In this document: piece by piece, positions 7,722 to 16,540 of the stretch | Position numbering within the stretch: the stretch's first letter is position 1 | How the letters are laid out: each line of letters starts with the position of its first letter | Assembly: GCF_009362735.1 (NCBI RefSeq) | Contig: NZ_WHNP01000009.1 | Span: forward strand, 62,001-126,000 | Direction: 5' to 3' | Length of the DNA stretch: 64,000 nt | DNA from: Paraburkholderia franconis | GTDB taxonomy: Bacteria > Pseudomonadota > Gammaproteobacteria > Burkholderiales > Burkholderiaceae | The notes under the pieces: generated by a model | What the model was told of the DNA's origin: nothing | Database searches by the model: none | What the model saw: the letters and a program-made list of their open reading frames with translations, nothing else | Position numbers and translations under genes: made by a program

Positions 7722-9233
7722 ATGAACCATCCGTCTGTTCCTGAAACGGTACGTTATGCCATTTCCGGCATGTCCGATCCTGTACCTGGTGCATCGCCGA
7801 TCTTGCCAGTCGTGCTTGCAGGGGGAGCGGGTACGCGGTTGTGGCCACTCTCGCGCGAAGCACATCCCAAACAGTTGCTGGCGCTGCTCGGAGATCAATC
7901 GATGCTCGAAATGTCCGTCGCTCGTCTGGACGGAATCGTCACCACGCATGCCAATCGCGGCCTCGTGGTGTGCGCCGACGAGCATCGCTTCCAGGTGGCG
8001 AAACACCTTGAGGCGAGCACCAGGGAGTGGCAGACGATCGTCGAACCGGTCGCACGCAATACGGCACCTGCGCTGACTCTCTCCGCACTCTGTGCAACGG
8101 CCAATGGCGACGACCCCGTACTTGTCGTGATGCCCGCTGACCACGCAATCGACGATGTAACTGCTTTCGAGCACGCTGTGCAAGGCGCTGCATCGCTTGC
8201 ACAAGAAGGGAAAATTGTGGCGCTAGGTATCGCGCCCACTCGTGCAGAAACGGGATATGGATATATCGAAACCGGCGTGGCGCTCGAAAGCGCGACTGGA
8301 CACCGGGCGCGTGCACTGACTCGTTTCGTCGAAAAGCCGGCTCGCGAAGCGGCGGAAGCCTTCGTGGCGTGCGGCAGGTACTGGTGGAATAGCGGCATTT
8401 TTGTTGTGCGTGCATCGGTCTGGCTCGCCGCCATCGACTCCGCGCGGCCGGATATCGCACAATCGTGCAAAACGGCCTGGCTGCGCGCAAATGCGGAAGG
8501 CAGAGAGTGGCGACCGGACGCCCAGAGCATGGGTGCTTGCCCGAGCGATTCAATCGATTACGCGGTAATGGAGCGTCTTGCCGCCTGCGGGATCGAGGGC
8601 GCTGTCGTGCCGCTCGAAGCGGGATGGAATGACGTTGGCGCCTGGGATGCAGTCTGGGACATTCTTCCAAAGGACGAGGCAGGTAATGTCGTGCGTGGAG
8701 ATGTTTTGCTCGCGAATGCATCCGGCACCTATGCGCATTCGGAAGAACGACTGATTGCGTGTGTCGGCACCACCGATCTAATTGTCGTCGAGACGGCTGA
8801 CGCTGTACTCGTTGCCGACCGTCAGCATGCTCAAGAGGTCAAGACAATCGTCGGCCGTATTCGCAAGCGTGAACGGGCGGAGGCGGCCCATCACCGCAAG
8901 GTACAGCGTCCCTGGGGATACTACGATTCGATTGACAAGGGATCGCGTTATCAGGTCAAACGCATCGTAGTCATGCCGGGGGCAACGTTGTCGCTCCAGT
9001 TGCACCATCACCGGTCGGAGCACTGGATCGTTGTGAGCGGCACGGCGCGCGTCACGCGGGGCGACGAAACGTTTACGCTGACGGAGAATCAGTCTACGTA
9101 TGTGCCAATCGGTGTGAAGCACAGGCTCGAAAACCCGGGGCGCGTGCCACTCGAGATGATCGAAGTTCAATGTGGGTCCTATCTTGGGGAAGACGACATC
9201 GTTCGCTTTGACGATCGATACGGGCGTCATTGA
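7722..9233 (+). CDS. manC: Mannose-1-phosphate guanylyltransferase / mannose-6-phosphate isomerase
   Basis: A bifunctional type II enzyme that makes GDP-mannose (and may isomerise fructose-6-P to mannose-6-P) for exopolysaccharide or O-antigen synthesis. The nucleotidyltransferase domain has the GMP signature VVLAGGAGTRLWPLSREAHPKQ near residue 30 and FVEKP near 205. The C-terminal cupin isomerase domain starts at RPWGYYD (about 395) and has QLHHHRSEHWIVVSGTA with metal-binding His residues. Length (503 aa) fits AlgA/ManC/BceA proteins. A roughly 25-residue N-terminal extension precedes the core. Transcribed together with the preceding glycosyltransferase. Confidence 0.95.
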   Translation: MNHPSVPETVRYAISGMSDPVPGASPILPVVLAGGAGTRLWPLSREAHPKQLLALLGDQSMLEMSVARLDGIVTTHANRGLVVCADEHRFQVAKHLEASTREWQTIVEPVARNTAPALTLSALCATANGDDPVLVVMPADHAIDDVTAFEHAVQGAASLAQEGKIVALGIAPTRAETGYGYIETGVALESATGHRARALTRFVEKPAREAAEAFVACGRYWWNSGIFVVRASVWLAAIDSARPDIAQSCKTAWLRANAEGREWRPDAQSMGACPSDSIDYAVMERLAACGIEGAVVPLEAGWNDVGAWDAVWDILPKDEAGNVVRGDVLLANASGTYAHSEERLIACVGTTDLIVVETADAVLVADRQHAQEVKTIVGRIRKRERAEAAHHRKVQRPWGYYDSIDKGSRYQVKRIVVMPGATLSLQLHHHRSEHWIVVSGTARVTRGDETFTLTENQSTYVPIGVKHRLENPGRVPLEMIEVQCGSYLGEDDIVRFDDRYGRH

Positions 9234-9327
9234 CGCGATCGGCCCTCGACATGTGCCGCCGCCCGCAAAGAGCAGGTCGCCGACGTTCGATATGTGTGGA
9301 TCTGCAATCATCCAGTCGGACATTGAG

Positions 9328-9528
9328 ATGAACTCATACAAAGATCTGGCCGCCCGGATGGCACGACAGGAGGTGGAAATCGAAAAAGCGCGCAAGGCCG
9401 AAGTTGCCGTCTTGATTGGTGAAATCGTCCGAAGGAAGGCGGCATACGGCATCGCAGAGCGTCGATGGCGGTCGCGGGAACGGTGGAAGCCTGCATGTGA
9501 ACTGAAGCATCTGCACGAGCCCTGGTGA
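9328..9528 (+). pseudogene. Truncated H-NS-family nucleoid protein
   Basis: The first 41 residues, MNSYKDLAARMARQEVEIEK onward to RRKAAYGI, match the N-terminal coiled-coil oligomerisation region of Burkholderia H-NS-like proteins, which usually read MSxYKxLxAQxxxLExxxEARKxE and end near AYGL. After AYGI the frame diverges into an Arg/Trp-rich tail. The C-terminal DNA-binding motif (W-S/T-G-R-G-R-x-P) is absent, and only a possible decayed trace follows the TGA. It is either a frameshifted remnant or, less likely, a short dominant-negative partner of H-NS. Confidence 0.6.
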
Positions 9529-9572
9529 GCCGCGCGGCGCCCTCGCGCCGTTGGACCAGGTTCGCCTGCACA

Positions 9573-9850
9573 TCAACACATCAGTACGTTGACGGCATCT
9601 TCGAGCGCCTGCGCCACCTGCCTGAGATGGACGGACGACGCGGCCGACTCTTCGACGACGCTGTGTTCATCTGAGTGATTCTAGCAAGCTGCTCCACCGC
9701 AATCTGCGTCCCGATGATCCCGGCGCTTTGTCCGGTACTGGCCTGAGCGATACCCGGGATTGTCCGCGTGAGCTCCGAAACGGATTGCTCGACCATCACC
9801 GGACTCTCGAAAACGATGCTGCGACTCACCGGCGAGGACATTGAGCGCAC
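9573..9850 (-). pseudogene. Methyl-accepting chemotaxis protein, frameshifted C-terminal fragment
   Basis: On the minus strand the frame reads SVSELTRTIPGIAQASTGQS then AGI and VEQLARITQMNTA, the C-terminal signalling hairpin of chemoreceptors (consensus IxxASxEQSxGIxQVNxAVxQMDxxTQQNAALVEE). Just after MNTA the coding meaning moves to another frame, VVEESAASSVHLRQVAQALE then DAVNVLMC and a stop, the expected final helix. The receptor's sensor, membrane and HAMP parts are missing. This is a decaying gene fragment. The rest of the interval up to the thiolase stop holds no recognisable gene. Confidence 0.65.
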
Positions 9851-9983
9851 TCGCCAGCAAACCCTTGCCGGGTGGACATCTGGTTTTTGCGAGATCTACG
9901 TAGCCGGTATGTCGTAAATCTTCGCGAACCGCAGCGGGCTTGCACCACCCGCCGCGAGTCTTTATGTGCCGATCAACCGCACA

Positions 9984-11168
9984 TCAAACGATCTCAATCG
10001 CAAGCGCAATGCCCTGCCCACCGCCGATGCACAGCGTAACGATGCCGCGCTTCAACCCATCGCGGCGCATCGAATGGATGAGGCGCGTCGTGAGCACAGC
10101 GCCCGTCGCGCCGATCGGATGGCCATGCGCGATCGCGCCGCCTTCGACGTTGATGATGTCGTGCGCGAGCCCGAGCCTTTGCGCGACCGCGAGCGGCACA
10201 GCCGCAAACGCCTCGTTGATCTCGACGCGCTCGACATCGCCGAGCTTCCAGCCCGCGCGCTCCAGCGCGATCTGCACGGCGGGCACAGGGCCGAGTCCGA
10301 ACATGCCTGGCTCGACGGCCGCGATGCCGAACGCAGCGAGCCGCGCCGACGCTTCGATGCCATGCGCGTCCGCATAGTCGCGCCCCGCGACGATCATCGC
10401 CGCCGCGCCGCTATTGAGGCCGGGCGCATTGCCAGCCGTGATCGTGCCGTCGGGACGAAACGCGGGGCGCAGCTTCGCGAGCGTTTGGACCGTCGTATCG
10501 GCGCGCGGCTGCTCGTCGCGTGCGAACTGCACGGCGCCCTTGCGTCCTTCGATTTCGACGGCCACGAGTTCCGCATCGAATGCGCCGCGTTCCTGCGCGG
10601 CCACGAAACGCTGTTGCGAACGCGCCGCCCATTCGTCCTGAGCGGCGCGCGTCAGCTCGGCTTTCGTCACGAGGTCTTCAGTGTGCCAGCCCGAGTGCTC
10701 GTTCGAGAATGCATCGACGAGCCCGTCGCGCAGCATGCTGTCGTGCACCTGCGCGTTGCCCATGCGGCTGCCCCAGCGGCCGCTTTCGAGCAGATACGGT
10801 GCACGGTCCATGTTCTCCATGCCGCCCGCAACGGCCACGTCGCCGAGCCCGAGCGCGATCTCCTGCGCGGCCGACACGATCGCCTGCGCGCCCGATCCGC
10901 ACACGCGGTTCACCGTCAGCGCGGGCACCGAAACGGGCACGCCGCCGCCGATCGACGATTGCCGCGCGGGGTTCATCTTGTTGCCTGCCTGGATCACGTT
11001 GCCCATCACCACCGACGACAACGTTTTCGCGTCGATCCCGCCACGCCGCAGCGTCTCGCGCACGGCAACGGCGCCGAGCTGCGTCGCGGGCACATCTTTC
11101 AACGATCCGCCGAACGCGCCGATCGGCGTGCGGACGGGATGGGCAATCACTACATCGCGTGCATTCAT
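9984..11168 (-). CDS. Thiolase, acetyl-CoA C-acetyltransferase family
   Basis: A 394-residue thiolase II-type enzyme that condenses two acyl-CoA molecules or cleaves a 3-ketoacyl-CoA. The nucleophilic Cys90 sits in NRVCGSG, the NEAFA motif is at 318-322, the active-site His350 is in GGAIAHGHPIGATG, and the second Cys380 is in TLCIGGGQG. All catalytic elements are intact. It begins 67 bp after the efflux outer-membrane factor on the same strand and could be read through from that operon, though the functions are unrelated. The substrate could be acetoacetyl-CoA (PHB metabolism) or 3-oxoadipyl-CoA; sequence alone does not decide. Confidence 0.92.
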   Translation of the reverse strand: MNARDVVIAHPVRTPIGAFGGSLKDVPATQLGAVAVRETLRRGGIDAKTLSSVVMGNVIQAGNKMNPARQSSIGGGVPVSVPALTVNRVCGSGAQAIVSAAQEIALGLGDVAVAGGMENMDRAPYLLESGRWGSRMGNAQVHDSMLRDGLVDAFSNEHSGWHTEDLVTKAELTRAAQDEWAARSQQRFVAAQERGAFDAELVAVEIEGRKGAVQFARDEQPRADTTVQTLAKLRPAFRPDGTITAGNAPGLNSGAAAMIVAGRDYADAHGIEASARLAAFGIAAVEPGMFGLGPVPAVQIALERAGWKLGDVERVEINEAFAAVPLAVAQRLGLAHDIINVEGGAIAHGHPIGATGAVLTTRLIHSMRRDGLKRGIVTLCIGGGQGIALAIEIV

Positions 11169-11235
11169 CGCTATTCCTCAAGTTGAACTACAGCACTTCG
11201 ATGCCTCGCGCGAACGAGGCGCTTCGTTGAAGGCT

Positions 11236-12690
11236 TCAGTTGGCGGCCACGTCCGTCGAAGGCCGCGTCTTCGCGACATCGCCATCGGCGGGCGCATCCC
11301 ATCCGCCGCCCAGCGACCGGTACAGCGCGACGGCTGCCTGCGCATGCTCGCGCTTCGCCTGATTCAATGATTCAGCGTCGCGCAGATACGCCTCCTGCGC
11401 GTCGAGCACATCGAGGAAGCTCGACGCGCCGCCCTTGTACAGTTCATTCGACAGACGCAGCGCATGGCCCGATGCATCGAGCGCGCCGGCGAGCTTTGCG
11501 ACCTGCGCATCGCCGTTGACGAGATCGCTGCGCGTGTCCTCGATTTCCTTCAGCGCGTTCAACATCGTCTGCTGCAAGCCGAGCTGCGATTCGCGCATGC
11601 GGCTTTCGTTCTGGTCGATGTGCGCGGTGATGCGGCCCGCGTTGAAGATCGGGCTCGTCGCGCTCAACGCGGCGCTGAAGAGGTTGTCCGTCAGCGTCGG
11701 CATGCCGAGATACGACGACGCGAGAATGCCGTCGCTCAGGCTCAAGCGGAACTTCGGATAGCGGTCCGCTCTCGCGACGCCCACTTCGGCCGCGCGCTGC
11801 TCGACGGTTGCATAAGCGGTGCGCACATCGGGACGGCGCAGCAGCGCTTCCGAAGGCAGCGTCTGCGGCACGCTTTGCGCGGGCACGGGAATCGGCCGCG
11901 CTTCGTCGATCAGCAGGCTGCCGACGCTCTCCGGCGTGCGTCCCGAGTACACCGCGATCAGGCTCATTTCGTGCTGAATGTCCGACCTGATCTTCGGAAT
12001 CTGCGCCTGCAAATCCTGCAACTGGTTCTGTGCACGCGCGACGTCGAGTTGCGTGGAAAGCCCGTATTGCAGGCGCTCCTGCGTGAGCTTCAGCGCGCGG
12101 CTGCGAATCTGCTCGTTGTCGTTGATGATCTGCAATTGCGCCTGCGCCCAGCGCAAGTCGATATACGCAGCGGCCGTGTTCGCAGCCAGCGCGAGTCGCA
12201 ATTCATTGAGCGACGACTGGCGTCCCGTCACCTGCGCCTGCGCGGCGAGCACCGCGAGCCGCTCGCCGCCGAATACGTCGGGCTGCCACGAGGCCGTCAA
12301 GCCGACGCCCGCCTGCTTCACATAGCCGAGCGGCGGCGGCGTGTTCTGCCGCTGATACGCGGCCGTTGCACCTGCATCGAGTTGCGGCGCAAGCGCCGCG
12401 CGCTGCTGCTTCGTGATGTCCTGCGCCTGCTTCACGCGCTCGACGGCCGCTTTCACGTCGAGGTTGTCGCCGAGCACGATATCGACGAGCCGGTGCATCG
12501 TGGGGTCGCCGAATTGCGACCACCATGCGTCGGCATCGACGGTGTCTTTGGGCGCATCGACGCTCCACGCGTCGGGCGCGACCGTCTTCACGGTCTGCGG
12601 CAAATCCGCGTGCGTCGCGGGCTGCACGGCGCACGCCGCGAGCGTCATCGCGGCAGCAACGGCAAGCGCTTTGGCTACGATCGATTTCAT
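11236..12690 (-). CDS. NodT-family outer-membrane efflux lipoprotein
   Basis: TolC/OprM-type outer-membrane channel of the tripartite pump encoded upstream. A lipoprotein signal (MTLAAC) lipidates Cys20. The body shows two OEP repeats rich in long helices, with typical ITAHIDQNESRMRESQLGLQ and KAAVERVKQAQDITKQQRAA coiled-coil stretches. Length (484 aa) is normal. It follows the emrB-like gene by 42 bp and ends the efflux operon. It would dock with the HlyD-type adaptor to export drugs or aromatic compounds. Confidence 0.92.
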   Translation of the reverse strand: MKSIVAKALAVAAAMTLAACAVQPATHADLPQTVKTVAPDAWSVDAPKDTVDADAWWSQFGDPTMHRLVDIVLGDNLDVKAAVERVKQAQDITKQQRAALAPQLDAGATAAYQRQNTPPPLGYVKQAGVGLTASWQPDVFGGERLAVLAAQAQVTGRQSSLNELRLALAANTAAAYIDLRWAQAQLQIINDNEQIRSRALKLTQERLQYGLSTQLDVARAQNQLQDLQAQIPKIRSDIQHEMSLIAVYSGRTPESVGSLLIDEARPIPVPAQSVPQTLPSEALLRRPDVRTAYATVEQRAAEVGVARADRYPKFRLSLSDGILASSYLGMPTLTDNLFSAALSATSPIFNAGRITAHIDQNESRMRESQLGLQQTMLNALKEIEDTRSDLVNGDAQVAKLAGALDASGHALRLSNELYKGGASSFLDVLDAQEAYLRDAESLNQAKREHAQAAVALYRSLGGGWDAPADGDVAKTRPSTDVAAN

Positions 12691-12732
12691 GTCGGGTTTT
12701 CCAGTCGGAATCGTTGAATGGGCAGCGCGCGT

Positions 12733-14322
12733 TCAGTGCGCGTCGGGCGGCGGCGCGGTATTGCCGAAAGGCCGCGAGAACAGCACGCTCGCGAGACCGA
12801 CGACGAAGCACAGCGAAACCGCGAGGAACGTATCGGAGAACGTGAGCACGAGCGCTTCGCGCATCACGAGCGCGTGCAGCGCGCCGAGTCCCGCTGCCGC
12901 GCCGTTCAGCACATCGCCGCCGACAGCCGCGAAATGCGCGGCCTGATCGCGCAGCAGCGCTTCGATCACCGGGCGTCCCGCGCTCACGTGCTCGTCGAGC
13001 CGTTCGTAATGCAGGTTCAGGCGGTCGTTGAGCATCGTGCTGCATACGGCGATGCCGATTGCACCGCCCAGGTTGCGCATCAGATTGAAGAGCCCGCTCG
13101 CAGACTTGAGCCGCGACGGCGGCAGCGAACCGAGCGCCATCGTTACGATGGGCGGCACGCAGAACTGCTGGCCGATGCCGCGCAACGCCTGCGGAATCAG
13201 CAGTTCGTGCCAGCCCCATTGATTCGTCAGCGGCACATACAGATAACAGCCGACGCCGAAACAGATCAGCCCGAACACCATCAACAGACGCATGTCGACG
13301 AAGCGCGCGAGAAACGAATACGCGGCCAGCGCGATCAACTGGAAGCAGCCGACCGACAGCAGCGCGATACCGATCTGCAGCGAATCGAAACCGCGCACAC
13401 GCGACAGGAACACGGGCGTGAGGAACACCGCGCAGAAAAGCCCGATGCCCGTGATGAACGACAGCAGACTGCCGATGCCGAAGTTGCGGATCGCGAGCGC
13501 CCGCAGATCGACGATCGGTTCCTTCGCGGTGAACGCATGCACGAGGAACAGGAAGCCGCAGATCGCGGAAATCCACGTGCAGAACAGAATCGCGTGATCG
13601 CCGAACCAGTTCTTGCGCGGACCTTCTTCGAGCACGTATTCGAGGCAGCCGAGAAAGCCCGACATCAACAGCATGCCGAGATAGTCGCCGCGCTTGAGGA
13701 GCGACAGATCGGCGTGGTCGACGTTGACGAAGCGCGGCACCAGCACCGTCACCAGCACGCCCGGCACGAGGTTCAGATAGAAGAGCCAGTGCCACGACCA
13801 TTGATCGGTGATCCAGCCGCCGATCACCGGGCCGATCGTCGGCGCGAGCGACGCGAGCGCGCCGATCGTCGTCGACGCGATCAGACGCTGCTTGCCCGGA
13901 AACAGCATGAATGCCGTCGTGAACACGGTGGGAATCATCGCGGCGCCGAGCGCGCCTTGCAGCGCGCGAAACAGGATCATCGAATTGATGTCCCATGCGA
14001 GTCCGCACAGCATGCTCGTCAACGTGAAGCCGAATGCGGAGAACGCGAACACCCAGCGCGTCGAGAACACGCGCGTGAGCCAGCCCGACATCGGAATCAC
14101 CAGAATCTCGGCGATCAGATACGAGGTCTGCACCCAGGAGAGTTCGTCCTGGCTCGCGGACAGCCCGCCGCCGATGTCCTTCAGCGACGACGCCACGATC
14201 TGGATATCGAGCGTCGCCATGAAGAAGCCGAGGCACAGCAGCGAGAACGCGAAGACTTTGGTGCCCGTCGGCAGATTGGCGGGATTCATCGGCACGGATG
14301 TCGTCTTGCTCATGATGGCCAT
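12733..14322 (-). CDS. emrB: EmrB/QacA-type MFS drug efflux permease (DHA2 family)
   Basis: Inner-membrane proton/drug antiporter with 14 predicted helices over 529 residues. It shows the antiporter motif C region GPVIGGWITDQWSWHWLFY, a motif A-like GWLTRVFSTRWVFAFS, and ATLDIQIVASSL in helix 1, typical of DHA2 transporters. It pairs with the adaptor encoded 13 bp upstream and the outer-membrane factor downstream. A second in-frame ATG three codons later is equally possible as the start. The substrate is not predictable; control by MarR-type repressors suggests phenolics or uncouplers. Confidence 0.93.
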   Translation of the reverse strand: MAIMSKTTSVPMNPANLPTGTKVFAFSLLCLGFFMATLDIQIVASSLKDIGGGLSASQDELSWVQTSYLIAEILVIPMSGWLTRVFSTRWVFAFSAFGFTLTSMLCGLAWDINSMILFRALQGALGAAMIPTVFTTAFMLFPGKQRLIASTTIGALASLAPTIGPVIGGWITDQWSWHWLFYLNLVPGVLVTVLVPRFVNVDHADLSLLKRGDYLGMLLMSGFLGCLEYVLEEGPRKNWFGDHAILFCTWISAICGFLFLVHAFTAKEPIVDLRALAIRNFGIGSLLSFITGIGLFCAVFLTPVFLSRVRGFDSLQIGIALLSVGCFQLIALAAYSFLARFVDMRLLMVFGLICFGVGCYLYVPLTNQWGWHELLIPQALRGIGQQFCVPPIVTMALGSLPPSRLKSASGLFNLMRNLGGAIGIAVCSTMLNDRLNLHYERLDEHVSAGRPVIEALLRDQAAHFAAVGGDVLNGAAAGLGALHALVMREALVLTFSDTFLAVSLCFVVGLASVLFSRPFGNTAPPPDAH

Positions 14323-14335
14323 TGCATCCGTCGGG

Positions 14336-15451
14336 TTACGAAGCCGCGCGGGCGGAGTCGCGCGTCGTCTCGCCGTCGCCGCGCAGGTGCACTTTCACCG
14401 TCGCGGAGAGGCCCGGTCGCAGCACGCCCTGCATCTCCTTCGGCACCGACAGGCGCACGCGCACGGGCACGCGCTGCACGATCTTCGTGAAGTTGCCGGT
14501 GGCGTTCTCGGCGGGCAGCACGCTGAACGTCGCGCCCGTCGCAGGCGCCAGGCTCTCGACGGTGCCTTCGATGCGATGGCTCGATGCATCGAGATCGACG
14601 TCGACGGTGTCGCCGACCTGCATCTTCTTCAACTGGTCTTCCTTGAAGTTCGCGTCGATCCACAGGCCGCTCGCGGGCACCACTGTCAGCAGCGACAGGC
14701 CGACATTCGCGAGCACGCCGACACGCGCCGTGCGATTGCCGACATAGCCGTCGATGGGGGAACGGATCGTCGTGTACTCGACGTTCAGCGCGGCCACGCG
14801 CTGCGCCGCTTCGGCTGTCGCGACATGCGCATGCGCATCGCCGATCTGCGCGTCGAGCACGCTCAACTGACGCTGCGCCGCGATCAGCGCCGCGCCGCTG
14901 CGATCCACCGCGGCGCGCGCTTTCAAGAGATCCGCGTCCGCGCGCTCGACGACCTGGTTCGACACGGCATCGTCCTTCACCAGCTGGCGATAGCGCGTCG
15001 AGTCCGACGCGCTGCGCGTGAGCTCGGCACTCGATGCACGCACCTCGGCGGATTGCTCGTTGATCGTCGCGAGTTGCAGCGACTTCTTCGCTTCGAGTTC
15101 CGTCACGGACGCCTGCGCACTCGCGACTTCGGCATTGGCTTGCGCGAGACGCGCATCGTAATCGCGCGCGTCGAGCCGGATCAGCACCTGCCCCGCCTTC
15201 ACGTACTGGTTGTCCTGCACCAGCACATCGGTGACGAAGCCGTTCACCTTCGGCGCAAGCACAGTGACGTCGCCGCCCACATACGCATCGTCAGTTGTTT
15301 CGATAAACCGGCCCACGAAGAACCAGTGCGATCCCGCCGCCGCGATCACGGTTATCACGGCGATCACCGCTAACAGCATCCACGGAATGCTGCGGGTCTG
15401 TTTCGCGGCGCCCGCGACGCTTGGCGGTGCAACGGAAGGGGAAGTAGACAT
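14336..15451 (-). CDS. emrA: HlyD/EmrA-type membrane fusion protein
   Basis: Periplasmic adaptor of the tripartite pump: an N-terminal cytoplasmic tail, one membrane helix (about residues 22-42), then a biotinyl-lipoyl half (VTVLAPKVNGFVTDVLVQDN), a long coiled-coil hairpin (AQANAEVASAQASVTELEA) and the second lipoyl half plus beta-barrel (YTTIRSPIDGYVGNRTARVG). Length 371 aa is usual. It is the first structural gene after the two marR genes, with an operator-like 12-mer about 10 bp upstream of its start, so repression probably acts here too. Confidence 0.93.
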   Translation of the reverse strand: MSTSPSVAPPSVAGAAKQTRSIPWMLLAVIAVITVIAAAGSHWFFVGRFIETTDDAYVGGDVTVLAPKVNGFVTDVLVQDNQYVKAGQVLIRLDARDYDARLAQANAEVASAQASVTELEAKKSLQLATINEQSAEVRASSAELTRSASDSTRYRQLVKDDAVSNQVVERADADLLKARAAVDRSGAALIAAQRQLSVLDAQIGDAHAHVATAEAAQRVAALNVEYTTIRSPIDGYVGNRTARVGVLANVGLSLLTVVPASGLWIDANFKEDQLKKMQVGDTVDVDLDASSHRIEGTVESLAPATGATFSVLPAENATGNFTKIVQRVPVRVRLSVPKEMQGVLRPGLSATVKVHLRGDGETTRDSARAAS

Positions 15452-15460
15452 GTTTTGATG

Positions 15461-15472
15461 TGCGTATGCACT
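15461..15472. promoter_or_regulatory. MarR operator candidate 1 (GTGCGTATGCAC)
   Basis: A partly palindromic 12-mer, GTGC-GTAT-GCAC, located 10 bp upstream of the emrA start. The identical 12-mer occurs upstream of both marR genes in this operon, and all three share a preceding T (TGTGCGTATGCAC). Confidence 0.7.
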
Positions 15473-15526
15473 GAAAATCGTTGAAAAAAAGCGCGTGAAA
15501 GCGCCCGCTATAGTTCCTGCCGAGTG

Positions 15527-15970
15527 TTACCGCTTCGTCATATCGAACAGCTCTTCTCGCAGCGACGCGGCACGCTGCGTGCCGAAGCGTTCCTCGAATT
15601 CTTGCTGCGCCGCATGCCAATGCTCGCGAGCCTGCTTCAAACGTTCTTCGCCCGCCGACGTCAGCATCACGGTGAGCACGCGTCGATTGCTGCGCGACGC
15701 TTCCGTGAACACGAGCCCGTCGCGTTGCAGCGGCTGGATCGCGCGAACCAGCGACGTGCGCTCCATCACCATCGAATCGGCAAGCTCTTTCATCGTCATC
15801 CACTTGCGGCGACGCAGCCGGCACATGATCGAAAACTGTGTGGTCTTGAGGCCGACGCGCGCGAGATGCCGGTCGTAAAGCTGCGTCACGAAGCGCGCCG
15901 CCTGCCGGATCGCAAAGCAATCGTCGTCGGGCGATAACTGCACTTCAGGCGTTTCGGTCTCTACGTGCAT
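15527..15970 (-). CDS. MarR-family transcriptional regulator (proximal to emrAB)
   Basis: A winged-helix MarR repressor of about 147 residues. The core reads ARFVTQLYDRHLARVGLKTT then MTMKELADSMVMERTSLVRA in the recognition helix and a basic wing (SRSNRRVLTV). It shares this layout closely with the next gene upstream, so the two are likely tandem duplicates. The start is uncertain: a GTG two codons earlier is also in frame, and both overlap the operator-like 12-mer, so no Shine-Dalgarno is possible there. Binding of the product to that site would block its own transcription and emrAB. Confidence 0.9.
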   Translation of the reverse strand: MHVETETPEVQLSPDDDCFAIRQAARFVTQLYDRHLARVGLKTTQFSIMCRLRRRKWMTMKELADSMVMERTSLVRAIQPLQRDGLVFTEASRSNRRVLTVMLTSAGEERLKQAREHWHAAQQEFEERFGTQRAASLREELFDMTKR

Positions 15971-15976
15971 ACGCAC
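15965..15976. promoter_or_regulatory. MarR operator candidate 2 (same 12-mer, opposite orientation)
   Basis: The plus strand reads GTGCATACGCAC, the exact reverse complement of the two other copies. It overlaps the start codon of the proximal marR gene, where a bound repressor would block elongation or a leaderless start. Confidence 0.7.
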
Positions 15977-16033
15977 ACCAATGAATCGATTTGATCGAAC
16001 GCGTCTTTCGACGCACCAAAAAACACAACGTGA

Positions 16034-16459
16034 TTACGACGACGTGAGGTTGAACAGTTCCGCGCGCAACGCCTTGGCACGGCTGCGGCCGAACTTGCCT
16101 TCGAACTCGTCCTGCGCGGCGCGCCATGCGAGAGCGGCCTGCTCGAAGGTCTTCTTGCCGGCGTCCGACAGACTGAACTGGAACGTGCGCCCGTCATGCG
16201 GCGACGACTCGCTGATCACCAGACCATCGCGCTGCAACGGTTTCAGCGCGCGCACGAGCGTGGTGCGCTCCATCACCATCGTGTCGGCGAGTTCCACCAT
16301 CGTCAGGCCCCGCTTGCGCGCTAGCTTGGCGAGAATCGTGAACTGCGCCGCCGTCACGCCGACCTGCCCCAGATGGCGCTCGTAAATTTGCGTCACGTAG
16401 CGCGCCGCCTGGCGCAGCGCGAAACAGTTGCAATCGTCGTGGGAAATGGGCTTGCTCAT
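16034..16459 (-). CDS. MarR-family transcriptional regulator (distal, first gene of efflux operon)
   Basis: About 141 residues of MarR fold: ARYVTQIYERHLGQVGVTAA, then LTMVELADTMVMERTTLVRA as the DNA-recognition helix and SSPHDGRTFQF as the wing. It resembles its downstream neighbour over the whole length, with the same CFAxRQAAR start. An ATG 66 nt further upstream is in frame, but the extra residues are not MarR-like. The order is marR, marR, emrA, emrB, outer-membrane factor, all on the minus strand. The operator-like 12-mer lies 16-28 bp upstream of its start. Confidence 0.9.
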   Translation of the reverse strand: MSKPISHDDCNCFALRQAARYVTQIYERHLGQVGVTAAQFTILAKLARKRGLTMVELADTMVMERTTLVRALKPLQRDGLVISESSPHDGRTFQFSLSDAGKKTFEQAALAWRAAQDEFEGKFGRSRAKALRAELFNLTSS

Positions 16460-16475
16460 GAATTGCAGTCTATAT

Positions 16476-16487
16476 GTGCGTATGCAC
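16476..16487. promoter_or_regulatory. MarR operator candidate 3 (GTGCGTATGCAC)
   Basis: Third exact copy of the 12-mer, in the leader of the first gene of the efflux operon. Its position next to the operon promoter fits autorepression by one or both MarR proteins. Confidence 0.7.
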
Positions 16488-16540
16488 GCTGTCAAATCGC
16501 GCAGCGGCGTATGGGTGAAATTCATTGTTGCTGTCGCTGG

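Noticed and set aside
12203..14236. Long minus-strand frame (677 codons) overlapping the emrB-like gene in another frame
   Set aside because: Composition is Arg/Ala-dominated, and the overlapping frame encodes a clear 14-helix transporter.
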